Notes: generated by a model not told the origin, from the letters alone. A DNA stretch of 38,061 nucleotides from Purshia tridentata (GCA_003254885.1 QANT01006481.1:1-38061); one strand, 5' to 3'; counted from the stretch's first letter, positions 26,001 through 38,061 are shown. Numbers and translations: made by a program.

Positions 26001-29000
26001 TCTAGTGATGGAAGTAGTAATCACCGAGCAGCTCAGACAGTGTATTAAATGTAATATTTGGCATTAAACATGGAAACTGCTTAGGTGGCTGTGATGTTTG
26101 CCGGTAATAACATTTTTCTGTTCACTATTTATTACAGTTATTTAGTAATAGAACTATATATGAGCCTTTTCAAATTAGATTCCCTAAACATGAAGATACA
26201 CTTCCAGATCAAGAACAGAAAAATTATGTCCAACAGCAAAGTAGAAAATTAATATAATGGTTACCGAGAAAGTAGGGTTACGACAGTCATCCTTGTGCAC
26301 TGTAAGTAAAGTCCTATAGATAGGATGATCTGGAGTATCATAGCGTCCCATGCATAAATCAAGACCTCCGACAAATGCAATGATCTTTCTTTTAGAATGA
26401 CCTGCATCAGCATCCACAAGCACTGTTTTCTGATGATGGGTATAGATTGTTCCAGCTTCCTATAAACAAAGACAAAAATCTAGAGGTTCAAAGAAAGCAC
26501 TAATTCAGCAAATTAAGCATGTAAATACATACAAAGAAAAAAGTGACAGGCAATTCTACACCTGATGAGTTTCTTCCAATAAGTATCTGAACACCATGCA
26601 AAAATATAAATTAAATCAAAATTATGTCAAAAATAAGTTCCAGTACTCAGAAATCTTGGGCTTGTGAATAAGAAAAATTCTTTGCAGAAGTTAGCTAGAA
26701 AACAAATAACATAGTGGCATACATGGTCATTCACAGATATAGCATTTGACATACATTAAAGCTAGTCAGCCATACGAAATGTCAATTCTTGATTCATAAT
26801 AATACTTTCAACATGTCAACATATCTAAAAAAGGAAACACTGATTCCTAGTCCTCCAAAAGATTGCAAGGAGTCATTTTCATTTGAATCAAGACCATGTA
26901 GATTTTCCTTTCTCATTTGGTCCCACTTAAAATTCCTAAAGTTGGATTTCAAATTAGTTGGAGTGGGACAATTGTATTTGATTTACATATCCTAAGAAAT
27001 TTTTTTTTATCCATATATCCTAACAACATCCAGTCTTAAAGAACATCAGACTTTCTATAATTCATTTCATTCTCTTTGTTTATTGAAATACTAGGTTCAT
27101 TTATAATTAAAAAAAAATTTCAGCACCACATAAGGACAATGCTCCTTTCTCAATTTTCAGCATAAATGTGGTGATTATTTATATCCAACCTGCTTTTTAA
27201 CCCAGCTACCCTTTCCAGCAGATCGAGGGCAAAGTAGCACTTGGACTGAAGAGTGCTTGAAGAAACGGCGAGTATCCTCGTCAAAGGTATGCATTAACCC
27301 CTCCTACACATCATATAGTCAATGAATATCTGGTGTAAGTGGATAAATATTGAATAAAAGATTTGGGCAGGTTAGCAATATTGAACTGACAAATGAATAT
27401 TGAAATTTCCTATGAACAAATAGACACTGAAATGAATAATTATGAACAAAAAGGTTTCTTCTCAAGTATGTATTCAAGTTATGCTAAGAGTCAGCCAAAT
27501 GAAGCACATAGCCTTCATGTCCTGTACAAGAAATTATACGTACACCTCACTTTGAGACTTTGAGTTACTTAGACTTTTAACCTTCTTGACAATTACCTAA
27601 ATGCTTCATAAAGAATGAAACCTACTTTAAGGTATAACATTACTCAAAAATCAATCGAACACCATAATATTTACTTCTAATTATTACAGAGAATTCTGAA
27701 CTCAAACTATTAAAATGAGGTGAAAGATAACACTTGTTTATCTAAGATTATAACAGCAAATTTGTTCTATTTTTAAATTTAACATGCAATTTATGATGTT
27801 TGGTCACCTTTATGTCTTGAAGCGAAAATAAGTAGAACCAAGCATAACACTCAATAAAATGTCAAGTCAAATTTCAGCACCATAGAGGAGAAAGGTTGCA
27901 TTATTTCTCCGCTCATTAGCAACTAAATAAAGGAGAGCTTTCTCACAGCTATAAGTAGTAATCAGTATTCTGGGCCGCTTAGACAAGAATATATCAGATT
28001 TTGCGAAGGAATTTTTAAGAGCTTAAACATTTAACCAATTATAACTTGTACAATAAAAAGATAAGGCTCAAGAAGCATAATTATATAAGAGAAAAGTAAA
28101 ATAAGATTGATATTCGAACCAAAATTATGCTACAGTGCATAATAGCAGCATGCTAATATATTTCCAATCTCCATAAGCCTTACCGTTTTAATTCCCATAA
28201 TTCTCCTTGAAGTTGGATCATCCCAAACAAGAAGCAGCACTCTCACACCTTCCTGTGACTTGGTCTTAAGAAGATCCCCTAACATGGAATCTGTTGCATC
28301 ATTATTGTCCCGAATTAACCGAACTTTGTGGTACACTGACCAACCCGCAATGTATATCAAACGACGGGCCTGACTTATTGCATCAAATATGTCTTGCCAA
28401 CAATTCGCATGCTCATACTGGATACCATCATCAAGCTCGAAATTGGGAAGGCAACCATCAGGAACATGGGCATCTTGATACAGAGTAACTTTACCGCCTC
28501 TCCTAACAGGGAAGTAAGTACCTGGGACCCCTTGGTGATGGGGATCTGAGCCTACTCCATTATTATAAAAGGTCAATTTTTCAATAGGGATATACTGAAT
28601 AGATAAAGTCAAAACAGCTCCAGGCTTACAGATTTTCCCACTGGAATCAAGGATTGGAAAGGTTCCTTCAACTTTCATGCCAGAGTATAATCGTTCAACT
28701 GGGATTACTACAACACCTATGAGCTGGGACCCCACAACATCACTATCTTTCACAACAAAATGCACTTCTGAAGCATTATGTGCAACAGGAACATCAAAAT
28801 GTTGCTCCCAAACAGGGTTCTCACTATTACTAATCACAAAAGTCCTCCCAAGTACAGCACCTGATACTGATATGGTCACATATGGATCACTGGTTATTTG
28901 CCCTTCAGTTTTTCTGTTGGATTTCCCAGGCCATCTTGTAAACATGTCCCATACAGCCCTATGAAACATATCCATGTTAGGAAGGTTTTTGGCCTCCTTG

Positions 29001-29134
29001 ACCAATATAACTAAGTTCCCATGTAAAAGAAAAATCTTCAGAGACCCAGCTGTCCGAAATGGAACAACTTGTTGACCCTGAGGATGGCCTGAGCCTCCAA
29101 ATGACAACGTTTCAGTAAAAGCAGGATAAGCCAT
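23042..29134 (-). CDS. Phospholipase D, beta/gamma type (C2-PLD), 10 coding exons, 852 aa
   Basis: It hydrolyses membrane phospholipids to phosphatidic acid; C2-PLDs are Ca2+-dependent and the beta/gamma group needs PIP2. Exons on the - strand are 29134-28184, 27303-27190, 26459-26265, 25754-25506, 25408-25340, 25235-25088, 24733-24585, 24264-24073, 23965-23768 and 23335-23042. All are bounded by GT-AG and total 2559 nt. The C2 domain is roughly residues 30-180 ([38 protein letters not shown]). Both HKD motifs are complete: HHQKTVLVD (His364, Lys366, Asp371) and HSKGMIVDD (His703, Lys705, Asp710), followed by [10 protein letters not shown]. The C-terminus [12 protein letters not shown] is typical. 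Ten coding exons and a start in MAYPAFTET fit gamma/beta1-like genes without the long proline-rich N-terminus of Arabidopsis PLDbeta. An acceptor at 29187-29188 suggests a 5'-UTR intron, and the frame stays open up to it, so a longer N-terminus is not excluded. Confidence 0.95.
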
Positions 29135-29186
29135 ATAAGAATGCTTCTCACCTTTTTTCAAACGTTGAGTCTTATGAAATGGCCTT

Positions 29187-29188
29187 CT
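29187..29188 (-). other. Probable 3' splice site of a PLD 5'-UTR intron
   Basis: On the - strand TTAATTAAACAG precedes AAGGCC, 52 nt before the PLD ATG. The upstream exon would lie in the CT-rich leader between about 29400 and 29880. The donor could not be fixed. Confidence 0.4.
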
Positions 29189-29625
29189 GTTTAATTAAGA
29201 AGTAAACTATAGATCTGATTGAACTGATATCAAACAACTCCACCAAACTATATAGTTACCCAAGAGCCAATAACAGGTTTCAAAATCACAATATGGCAGA
29301 TACCCATTTCACACAGACCACGAAATTCCTTGTTGCTCCACACAAATGAAAGACTTGGCACTAAATGAATCTGGTTAGCTTTATTGAAGGTGGGTATGGA
29401 TTGAGTGGAGAAAAAAAACTAGCCAAATGGGGACACTGTTTTTTCAAAGTAAGGAGTACCAGAAGGAGCAGGCGGGCAAAAATCAAAAGGTGGGGGTTTA
29501 AGCATAGACAATAGAATAGGGGTTTTCTTTGAATGGGTAAAAGAAGGTAGGCTTGAAACTATGAAAATATAATGCCAAAGAAAAAGAATAATAGAGTGAT
29601 AGCAGTAGTTGAATTGACGAGAGAA

Positions 29626-29646
29626 GAAAGAAGAAGAAGAAGAAGA
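29626..29646. repeat. (AAG)n microsatellite in the PLD leader region
   Basis: A GAAGAA-type repeat, reading as CTT on the PLD sense strand, of the kind common in plant 5' leaders. Confidence 0.7.
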
Positions 29647-29764
29647 ACACGGAGGAGCAGCATTTTCCATTATTAAAGTCACCAAAAGTGGACCCCAATG
29701 AATATTCAACGCGAATTTCCCAAATAAAAAACGTCGATACAGCGTGAAAGGGATGAAAAACAAT

Positions 29765-29784
29765 GAGAGAGAGAGAGAGAGAGA
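29765..29784. repeat. (GA)10 microsatellite upstream of PLD
   Basis: Ten uninterrupted GA repeats; on the PLD sense strand this is a (TC)10 tract in the promoter or leader. Confidence 0.85.
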
Positions 29785-30835
29785 CTTGGTCGGGTACTCG
29801 GATTGAATTGATTTGGTTATACTTGGGTTGCCCGGAAAGTGCTTATCAGTCGGAAAATTTGGTCTGATTGAATGAATGTAAAGCTTGGTTTGTTTCCTCT
29901 CTTCTCTCTGGCTTTCTTCTTCGTCAAGCAAAATCGACGCTTCGTCTAGAAAAGGCGGCTCAGCGTCCACTCTCAACTCTTTTGGCGCGTGCGTAACAGT
30001 TTTTAGTCTTCTAGATGGAAAATCAGTTATTATGTGCCTCTGTACCCAAGTCGTTAGCTTCAGTATTGGGCCTAATCTGGGCCCATAATCTAGCCCATCT
30101 TCATTAATTTGCATTTAATGCCTTTCAATTATAATAGCCTAATTTTATGTAGGGCAATGCAAGAGGGGAGCAAATCCTTATCGCTTCCCTACTTATGTTT
30201 TTTATTCCATGTTAATGTGTCTTAATAATTAGTGCCCTAATGACATGTTACTGCCACATATTTTATAAAGACTATTCTAACCTTACTCATAATCTTGCAA
30301 TTAAAATTTAAAAAATTAGATCCTCTCCTGGTCTAATATTTCTCTAATCTACATAATCTTTTAACCTCATAAAGCCATATGTCTAAAATTAAATCTTGCG
30401 GCTCACAACAGTTTTTTATTTTTATTTTTGCATCTTTTCTTTCTCTAATTTTGCCATTTTGTCGGTCCATCCACTTTTATGGAACAAAAAATATTTTGCC
30501 TTCATTTTCTCCCGATCATTCACATCAATCAAGCACACAGTCATCAACCCTTATTTCCCAGCCATCACCCCATATTAATTGTCCCTCAAACTCACGGCAA
30601 TTCTGGTATTGTTGTTTGCCTTTGAATTTAACTAACAAAAAGTAGACTCTTTTGATCAAGCAAATATAAATAAAATAGAAACAATCTCTTCAATTTCATA
30701 ATATCTCCCTAGCTTTATTCAAGATACAAAGAGAGATTAGCATGAAAATCCTTAGATCTTATGTGGGTTAAGATAGCAAAAAGGAGTAATCATGATTGAG
30801 GGTTTTTCTGCTCAATATAAAAAAGGATTTTCTTT

Positions 30836-30869
30836 GTTATTTTGAAAGTTTTCTAAACAGAGTTTTAAT
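30836..30869. repeat. 34-bp direct repeat, copy 1
   Basis: A 34-bp stretch containing GTTTTCTAAACAGAG is repeated exactly at 31285-31318, about 450 bp away. Confidence 0.88.
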
Positions 30870-31202
30870 TGCTTTGCATCGCAGTCCTCTAGCTCTAGCC
30901 TTGGTTTCAAGGCTAATCGAAGTTGAGCACCTAGATTTCCTTTAATCTCATCATTCTAAAAGAATTAGGACAAGAAAATAGGCAATACTTATCTAATAAT
31001 CTTTATTAATTAAGTTGAATTAAATTTGAGTTGGATAGAATAATCTTTTAACAATAATGATAATTTTAATAGGCATGGCAAATAAATAGTGATGTGTATT
31101 TGCACATTAGATTAAGATACATAGATCTTGTGCCTTATTAGGACACCCAATCTTTTTCCTTTTATGTAATTACTTATATTAAGACATTAGGCTAGGCTTC
31201 AA

Positions 31203-31405
31203 TACTATATATTGATATATCGTTAATTGTGTACTTTAGGCCGGTTTCAATTGTAGTGTATCCATATAGATATCGCTTTTTTATGTTATTTTGAAAGTTT
31301 TCTAAACAGAGTTTTAATCTGTACTATATATTGATATATATCGTTAATTGTGTACTTTAGGCCGGTTTCAATTGTAGTACATCCATATAGATATATAGCT
31401 TTTTT
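31203..31405. repeat. Imperfect tandem duplication (period about 119 bp) with embedded 34-bp repeat
   Basis: The stretch from 31203 (TACTATATATTGATATATCG) is repeated from 31322 with small indels and substitutions. Both copies include GTGTACTTTAGGCCGG and CCATATAGATAT. The junction between them (31285-31318) is the second copy of the 34-bp sequence found at 30836-30869. Confidence 0.85.
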
Positions 31406-32498
31406 GATGAGATATACATTATCTTTTAAGTTTTAATATTAAGTTATTACACCACTCAACACTATCTATGATATGGCATGAACAACTTTATACAAGTTTT
31501 TTTTTTTTTTTTTTTTTTTTAGTAACACTAAAACTCCTCATATCTCATTTTAAATGTCATGTTCAATCCCTAAAAATGAATTGCGCGCAGTGCTTTGCAT
31601 ACCCCTATTGCAAGTTTTAAGAGTTGCGGCAGTGTGGTATGCTTAATTTCTCAATTGCTTCAAACAAGATGATACATCATAAAGCTTCAGTATCATAATT
31701 GGCGATGGCCTTCGAGCAGAAGGTGAGGTGCTTTGCCAAGGTTTTAGTTTTGAAGCATAGTAGATCGAGGTAGGCAGGGGTTTTAGGGTAGGACAGGTCT
31801 TTGACCAACACATTTATTGACGTCCGAAATTGGATTAATTAATATTTTCTGGAATAATGTTATTTGTACTCACTTATTTGACTGCATTAGCTTAATTATC
31901 ATTTTATGTGGCATATAGCTAGTATGGCCATACCATGTAATTAATGTCATTAATTAGTTTAATTGAATTATTATGACAACCCAAATTTGATGATTGATGT
32001 TGGGCTCCATGCTGTAAATAATTCAAAAGAGCCTTATAGTTGTGAATATATTCCAAAAAATGTTGCTTCACAGTAAATTTCAGAAGGTAATGTTGCAACA
32101 ATTTACAGAAATAGATCAACCAGTCTACATTAATTTTTAAGAATGAATGGAAGCAATTCAAAAGTAAATTAATATATTACATAGCAGAGAGATACAGATC
32201 AGTGTCATTATACCCCATTGAAAACATGAGTTTACAACACCTCACCACAAGTAAGCTAATTAGTTGCCATTTAATTTGTCACTTTCTGTAACTGACTTTC
32301 AAAAGTTCATCTAATATCATCATCCCTTCAAAGCTTGTGTTGGCTAGATTAGTTATTTACTCCCCCCTTCCAAATTAAGTCACATAACAGCAATATTATA
32401 TCAGACACAAAAAGTAAGCTCATCATTAACTGTGTTTCTCAAATCACCAAACAATTAAGATTGACGTTGGTTGTCAATTAAGATTTGACGTTGGTTGT

Positions 32499-35400
32499 CT
32501 ATCTTTTTCGCTTGGACTTTAAAGAGGTCACTGACTGAGAGTTGCTGTGCCAGTTTCGCTTCCTTTGATTAATGAACCAATTGTTTATCTGCTTCAGCTG
32601 CAATCCTGTCTCCTCCACAAGCTTTGCCTTGTCATCTTCCTGTATATATTATCATATGCAACTTTCAATCTTACTGAAATTATATATATCATACCATGCA
32701 TTGTAGAAGCAGTAATTCAGAGTGAACAATTGCAATGAACTTATAGTTTAATGGTGAAGTTGTTTGGTAGCTTACAGTTGGGTATGGCCACTTTGAGTGC
32801 TGCTGCCACCAATTCTTCAACACTGTAGTTGTGTCCCCAGGTAATTTTCCTGCCCTTCTTTTTCTTAAAATTTCCTCTCTCACATCTTCAATTCTTGACT
32901 TAAAACCCTGCGTGAGAAAAACCTTATTTGTTAGAAACTACGAAAATATTATATTGCCACACTATGAATCACAACCATGGATTAAGTTAAATATGTATAA
33001 ACGTGCGGGCCTGATTCAGTCTGATACCATAATATGTTAGATATCTAGTAGTGATGAATCTTTTATATATGCATTTACCTGCTTGAGCTCAATCTTCAAT
33101 TCTTGACGGACTCTTTCCATTAGCGACCTTTCAGATTCAGTTGGGAGTAAGGGACCAAATCCCATCATGTCATGGCTATCAGAGCCAGCTTGATCCATAG
33201 AGAAATCCATCTGCATGTCATCCTCATCATCTGACATTGTTGCACCTGTACCTTCACCCAAACTTACTCCTAAAAACACATGAAACCGATCGAGAAAATT
33301 AGTACAGTCTTAGCTTTCCTTAATAACAATTCTCAATAAACATAATATAACATGTGTAGATATTGTTCGTACATGATTTGAAATAAGATCCTCTCCTTAA
33401 ATTTTTTGCGTTAATATTTTGGTTATTTCCAGACGTGTGAATGAACAAGGAAGAACTTGGACTCGGCCCAAAAAGAAATTCTAAACAATAGTAGGGCTCA
33501 AGTGGTAAATGTTAAAAAAAAAATCTTCAATAAACTATAACAAAGCATGACGATAACCAAAGTCTTTAGCTAGAAGACAATGTATACGTACATGACCAAA
33601 TGTATCAGGAGTAGTACAGTATACATATATATATAAGTAGTCCAATACCCAGCATGCATGCATGGCATGATTTGAGCTAGCAAGGACGACACTGTTTAGG
33701 TCACGTAATTTGATTTTTTTTCCATTCAAGTTATATATGCTGTAAATTATTATAGATCTAAAATTACTATTGAAGGCTTGGAAATATAAAAATATCGATA
33801 AAATATTGATATCGAGAGAATTTCAATTGAAAAATATGAAAGTCTAGTATGAAATGAAGAAGCATCAACTATCAAAGAAATAGTGAGGATATTATCAATA
33901 TATGTTCAAGACAGTTGTTTTCGTTTCAAATCTATTTGGGTTCTTTTTGTCGATAAAAACAGAAGTACTGTTACCAGACTTTTATTTATTTTTTCTAAAG
34001 TTAATCATGGTTTCTGTGGTTCTTATGGCTGACAGCTCCATATCACAAAACCGTCTATTTTATATAACTAGCAAAAATAGCACGCACCATGCAAAGGTTC
34101 ACATCAATATTCTAATGATATTTTAAAGTTGTTGGAGAAAAAAATAATTAACATGTTACTTTGTAATTTCTGTTGTTTCTTTTTAATTTGTTATGTAATT
34201 TGTGTCTTTTGACTTTTCTAAAGAACCAAGATTAATTCAAATTTTTCTGAGATAAATGTACTTGCAAACTTGATAGCTCATTTATTTCTCTAAGAATTTG
34301 TCGTTTTATTTTGTTTCTATGCACACAGCGATAGGACAACACAACCCACCAAACAAGTTATCGATCCACAATATGTAGGAATACACACTATGAGCTATGA
34401 TACCATGAGCTTAATCTATCCTTAAAACTAGCTTGTAAGGGGAGGAATTGACCAAGACTTAAAACCAGCTTGCAATGGAAGAATTGCTCAAGGCTATATA
34501 TTATACAACTCAACTGTATCCTGATGATGTGTAATATTTAACATAAAGTACTAGTCAAAATATGGTATGCTTAATTGCAACTTGAACTAAGGGTTATGGA
34601 CAAGTATTCAGACCATGCTAAGCTTTGTAAGTTTATTGTAGCATGGCAAAAAAGTACTAGTCAATTTGATATGCCACCAATGATTATTTAGCCTCCTGAC
34701 ATTAATTTTCACCTAATAGGAGTAGCTATATGGATTCGAAGTTTAAATCTCATTGACGAAATTTTACTACTTATATGGTGGTTATTTATTTTCGGAAAGA
34801 CAATTTCTGATATTATAATGCAATATGCTAAGAAGGGGGATATATTGCCTTCTTTTTGGTAAACAAAAATGCAATAATTGAATAAAGAAATTGATATGCC
34901 AATGCAAACTATTGTATATAACTTCCAAGATATATGAACACAACCAATTATCCAAGATATATAAACAGGTTTAAAGCTGGCTATAAAACAACCAATTAAC
35001 CAAGAAAACAGCAATTATCTAACTTAACAGCAATTATCCAACTTGTATTCTAATTTCCTGCTCAGCTCCCTAAACCCGACAACCAATTGATGAGAATAAA
35101 TATATATACTGACATATTTTCAGAGCATCTATTAAATCATTGAAGTTTCATTGATTCCTATTTAATTTATTCTTTTGGTGATTAATATAGTGAAGAATTA
35201 AGAACCCTGTGTACCTGTATCAGGTAGCCAGTACCAATCAGACCACCATAAATCCAACCTTCCATATAATCATTATAAATTAATGATATGATTGATTGGT
35301 TGGTTTACATGCCCTAAATTATCCTCCACCTAAACGACCAAACTCCCAAGATATGGATAAGCCAACAAACAAAGTTCATGCATTCCATTCACAAAGCTCG

Positions 35401-36754
35401 AAAGAAATTTTGAAATAAAATAATGATTACAATGAATCATCAAAATTAAAGTATTCTAGAAAACCAAAATATATTCTGGTATGCTAGCTAGCTGCAACCT
35501 TATCATTAGCTGGTCATGGTTTATACTTTATGGTGTACCCTCCAATTCCCTTTCTTCACTGAACTAATCTACACCAACCCCCTACCCAACTTAATATTAT
35601 TAATCTTTTGCGATTATTTTTGTAGACCCTACACCCACTTCTTGCAAGGACACTCAAAACTTCCCAGAACCCAAAAAATATAGCTGACCCGTCTTATCTT
35701 TTATGTCTACCAAACGCATTAAACGTCAAAACGTACCAACCCAGGTATATAAAATATAACAGAATTAACAATTTCATACCCAATACCAGTTGATGATGAT
35801 GATATAAAGCATATATATAAATGAATAAATTAAGAGAAAACTACATAATAGTCGTAATTAAGAATTAGGATATACATAGACATACCAGTGAGAGCCTGCA
35901 AGGTGCTTTCAATTTCACGGCAGGCCATGACAGCTTCAACGGCATGGACTCTGACATGTTGTTGAAGTTGTTCTTTGAAAGAGCACAGAACTATGAAATA
36001 TTGTGCCTGTAAATAATTACAAATTAACCATGTTAAATAATTACAACCCCATACAGATAAGCTTGCATGGAATTAAATTTGAAAAAATTTCTTGAAATTT
36101 TCATTTTTGTAGATTTTGAAATATTATCAAATCCAAATTGATAAAAGTTTGCTAAATTCAATTATTTTAATCTAAATTTCTAAATTTATTAAAAATTTTT
36201 GAATTCTTAAAAGCTTTTGCGAAATTTAATTCCTTGCAGCTAAAAACGAACAAGTTCAAGTTAACGAATGAAACTAGAAAACTTACATATATATAACAAG
36301 AAGCTAGTATATATATAGTCAACAAATCAAACTAGAAATGATGGACTATGAATTTGAACCACACATATATTCAGTTGAAAGTAAAAAAGTAATTTAATGA
36401 ATAATTTATCGTATATGTTGGACAGAGAACATTTATTTGATTTGGTACCAAGAAGTTATCGAGCTCTTGGCGGTCATGGGATGATGAGACGTTGTGGGCA
36501 TGTTGTTGTGAGGCGTAGGAGCGAAGCAGGTGGTGCGACTGCGAGAGCTGAGCGTCGATGAGGGGCAGCTGATCGATGGGCGTGGCAACGCGGAGGCAAG
36601 ACACATGAGCCGACAGAAGTTGTTCGTAGAGAGGGTGTGTGGCTATCTCCGCCTTGAGTTGCCGGAGATGGTGGTGATCGCCACCGGAGCCAGAAACTTC
36701 ACCACCACCACCACCACCACCACCCATCATTCCCAAGCCACTGCTTTCTTGCAT
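32499..36754 (-). CDS. KNAT7: Class II KNOX homeodomain transcription factor KNAT7, 5 exons, 296 aa
   Basis: A nuclear TALE homeodomain factor. Arabidopsis KNAT7 represses secondary-wall formation in fibres and works with OFP, MYB75 and BELL partners. Exons on the - strand are 36754-36449, 36006-35886, 33269-33079, 32907-32776 and 32639-32499; introns are GT-AG and coding length is 891 nt. A glycine-rich N-terminus (residues 11-25) is followed by KNOX1 (about 30-80, [20 protein letters not shown]), KNOX2 (about 97-148, [19 protein letters not shown]), the acidic segment [15 protein letters not shown] (about 200-221) and a TALE homeodomain (about 222-284) with WPYPT and recognition helix [34 protein letters not shown] and the MQE start are KNAT7 hallmarks. 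Arabidopsis KNAT7 is 291 aa. Intron 2 is unusually long (2616 bp) and intron 1 holds a MITE. The gene appears intact. Confidence 0.97.
33653..33664. promoter_or_regulatory. RY-type repeat in KNAT7 intron 2
   Basis: CATGCATGCATG contains two overlapping CATGCATG palindromes, the core RY element bound by B3 factors of the ABI3/FUS3/LEC2 group. Function here is inferred from the motif only. Confidence 0.35.
36060..36245. mobile_element. Foldback MITE in KNAT7 intron 1, copy B
   Basis: Left arm TGGAATTAAATTTG (from 36068) mirrors the right arm, which reads AAGGAATTAAATTTCG on the - strand (ending about 36235). TTGCA occurs beside both ends (36063-36067 and 36234-36238) and may be a target duplication. 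The ends match the element at about 11484-11700, so this is a small dispersed family. Splice sites are untouched. Confidence 0.55.
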
Positions 36755-38061
36755 TTAATGATGAGTTGCTGATTTTGGGCAACTGGGTTTTGGACAGGAA
36801 GTGAAGGAGGATTATAAAGCCTGGAAATTTGGTCAGGACCACTTAGAAAGAAAGAGTACTGAAAGACCCTTTGTCTGTAGACTCTGTATGTATTTATGTA
36901 TGTGAGAAATAGACAGAGGGGGTGGACAGTTTTATGTCGTTAATGGTGTAAGAAAGAGGCCATGGGTAGCCGTATATTGGGATCTGAGACACAAAACTTT
37001 CTGCACCACCTCTGAGGAAAAACAAAGATCTTACATACACATAGACAGCAGAGGAAAAGAGAGAGAAAATTTGAAGCCAAACAAGAAAGAGATGTGAGAG
37101 AGAGAGAGAGAGAGATAGATTGTCTGTGCGTGAGGTTTTCAAGAATTATTTTGTTCTGTATGATTGCCTTGAGAAATGAGTTGAGAGAGAGATCAAATAT
37201 ATTAGGGGGCAGTAGAGAATCGTTACCATGAAAACGGGGTTAGGAGGGGCGAGCTCATAAAAAGAAACAAGAGATAAAGCAGCTTCTTGCTTGCTTGCTT
37301 CTGTGGTCTGGCAATTAATTTCATTGCTTTTTTTCTTCTTTATAATTTGATTTTCCTCTGAATTTTGTTTTCTCATGCTTTGCCTTAAGCAGAGAAAAGG
37401 GTTTATTTATTATTATTAATCTTGGTTTATCAGAAATGAATTTTGATTAGGTACGCAATAATTCTTGGGTTATCAGCAGAAAAAATTGTTTCTTTTTGCC
37501 TTTAAAATAAGACTTGTACCATCCATTTGATAAGGTACTGATTTGGACACTGCACAGTATATCATAAATGGAGCACTCCTTTCAATACCATTTTTGTTGA
37601 CTGCTAACACCACAGTCTACACCGCAGTCTACACTGTACACATTCATACATAGCTCTCTAGCTTTTGCGGTCACTGTACAATAATTATATGCTATGCAAT
37701 AATTATACAAAATTTTCCTTTCATCATAATACATACTGTCATCATACACCGACTTATTATGAGCATTGCATTCATAAATATTACGAGGCTTTTTTCTAAC
37801 CATATATTATATAAGAATACTATTTGATTTCTTTTTTTTTCTCGTTTATTCTATATTGCAGTCTTATTACCGGAATTGTGCATTTTCTAATTCACTATTT
37901 AAAAAATTATTTCTGAAAAATAATTAATCAAACAAGAAATCGTTTTTTCATTGAATTATTATTAAATAAATAAATGGTGAATTTAAATGTTAATAAAATC
38001 GTCTATTTATTTGATAACAGTTAAATGTCTAAACAATTTATATTCTGATTTTTTTTTTTTT
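36755..38061. promoter_or_regulatory. KNAT7 upstream region, no other gene seen
   Basis: The sequence 5' of the KNAT7 ATG should hold its leader and promoter. It includes the (GA) tract listed separately. The reading frames here (for example 37146-37376 on the - strand) are short and unrecognised. From about 37400 to the window end the sequence is AT-rich and featureless apart from a terminal T-tract. Confidence 0.5.
37096..37115. repeat. (GA)10 microsatellite upstream of KNAT7
   Basis: Uninterrupted GA repeats about 340 bp upstream of the KNAT7 ATG; on the sense strand this is a (TC)10 tract. GAGA tracts in KNOX promoters are known binding sites for BPC proteins in other plants; use here is inferred. 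Confidence 0.8.

Larger units (their letters stand above)
29890..32498. other. Intergenic region between PLD and KNAT7, no gene seen
   Basis: AT-rich DNA that should include the PLD promoter (left end) and the KNAT7 3' UTR (right end). It contains local duplications (listed separately) and a poly-T tract at about 31498-31520. The stretch from about 30152 (GGGCAATGCAAGAGGGG) resembles the end of a common plant DNA transposon, but I found no partner end. Reading frames are short and unrecognised. Confidence 0.45.

Noticed and set aside
26562-26586. Possible PLD mini-exon between exons 2 and 3
   Set aside because: Joining exon 2 (ending WVKKQ) directly to exon 3 (starting [10 protein letters not shown]) keeps frame and matches the family without a gap, so no extra exon is needed.
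29419-30114. 231-codon frame on the - strand upstream of PLD
   Set aside because: It crosses the (GA) tract and the presumed PLD promoter, with Ser and Leu/Ser runs caused by CT repeats and no domain. It is better explained as leader/promoter sequence.

Overview
This window is nuclear DNA from a flowering plant, most likely a eudicot. Genes are split by AT-rich GT-AG introns, the intergenic DNA is AT-rich, CT/GA microsatellites sit in 5' leaders, and the proteins belong to plant-specific families (class I TCP, class II KNOX, plant HMG-CoA synthase, cucumisin-like subtilase, PLD beta/gamma, NRS/ER). I cannot name the species. No prokaryotic, viral or organellar segment, CRISPR array, tRNA or rRNA gene was seen.

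Six protein-coding genes were rebuilt exon by exon, and every splice junction keeps frame. Three lie on the + strand: HMG-CoA synthase (12 coding exons, 468 aa, 2055-6275), a TCP9-like transcription factor (one exon, 407 aa, 8990-10213) and a secreted cucumisin-like subtilase (10 exons, 765 aa, 14602-18067). Three lie on the - strand: UDP-rhamnose synthase NRS/ER (2 exons, 296 aa, 18756-20046), phospholipase D of the beta/gamma type (10 coding exons, 852 aa, 23042-29134) and the class II KNOX gene KNAT7 (5 exons, 296 aa, 32499-36754). The two blocks converge at about 18.1-18.75 kb. All six genes look intact, with catalytic or signature residues present.

The space between genes holds non-autonomous transposon relics. 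The two clearest are a hAT-like element (82-924) with an exact 8-bp target duplication and a Mutator-like element (21379-22374) with an exact 9-bp target duplication. Smaller foldback elements lie at about 969-1309, 11484-11700, 14923-15088 (subtilase intron 2) and 36060-36245 (KNAT7 intron 1). Local duplications occur at 8231-8282, 18480-18601 and 30836-31405.

Functionally this is an ordinary gene-rich stretch. The genes do not form a recognisable cluster. NRS/ER (rhamnose for cell-wall pectin) and KNAT7 (secondary-wall regulator) share a cell-wall theme, but their proximity may be chance. The points most worth a second look are regulatory: TCP-type sites on both sides of the TCP gene, an upstream ORF whose stop overlaps the TCP start, a cluster of CCAATTGG palindromes in the subtilase promoter, and the two transposons with intact target duplications. 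I found no convincing undescribed biological system.
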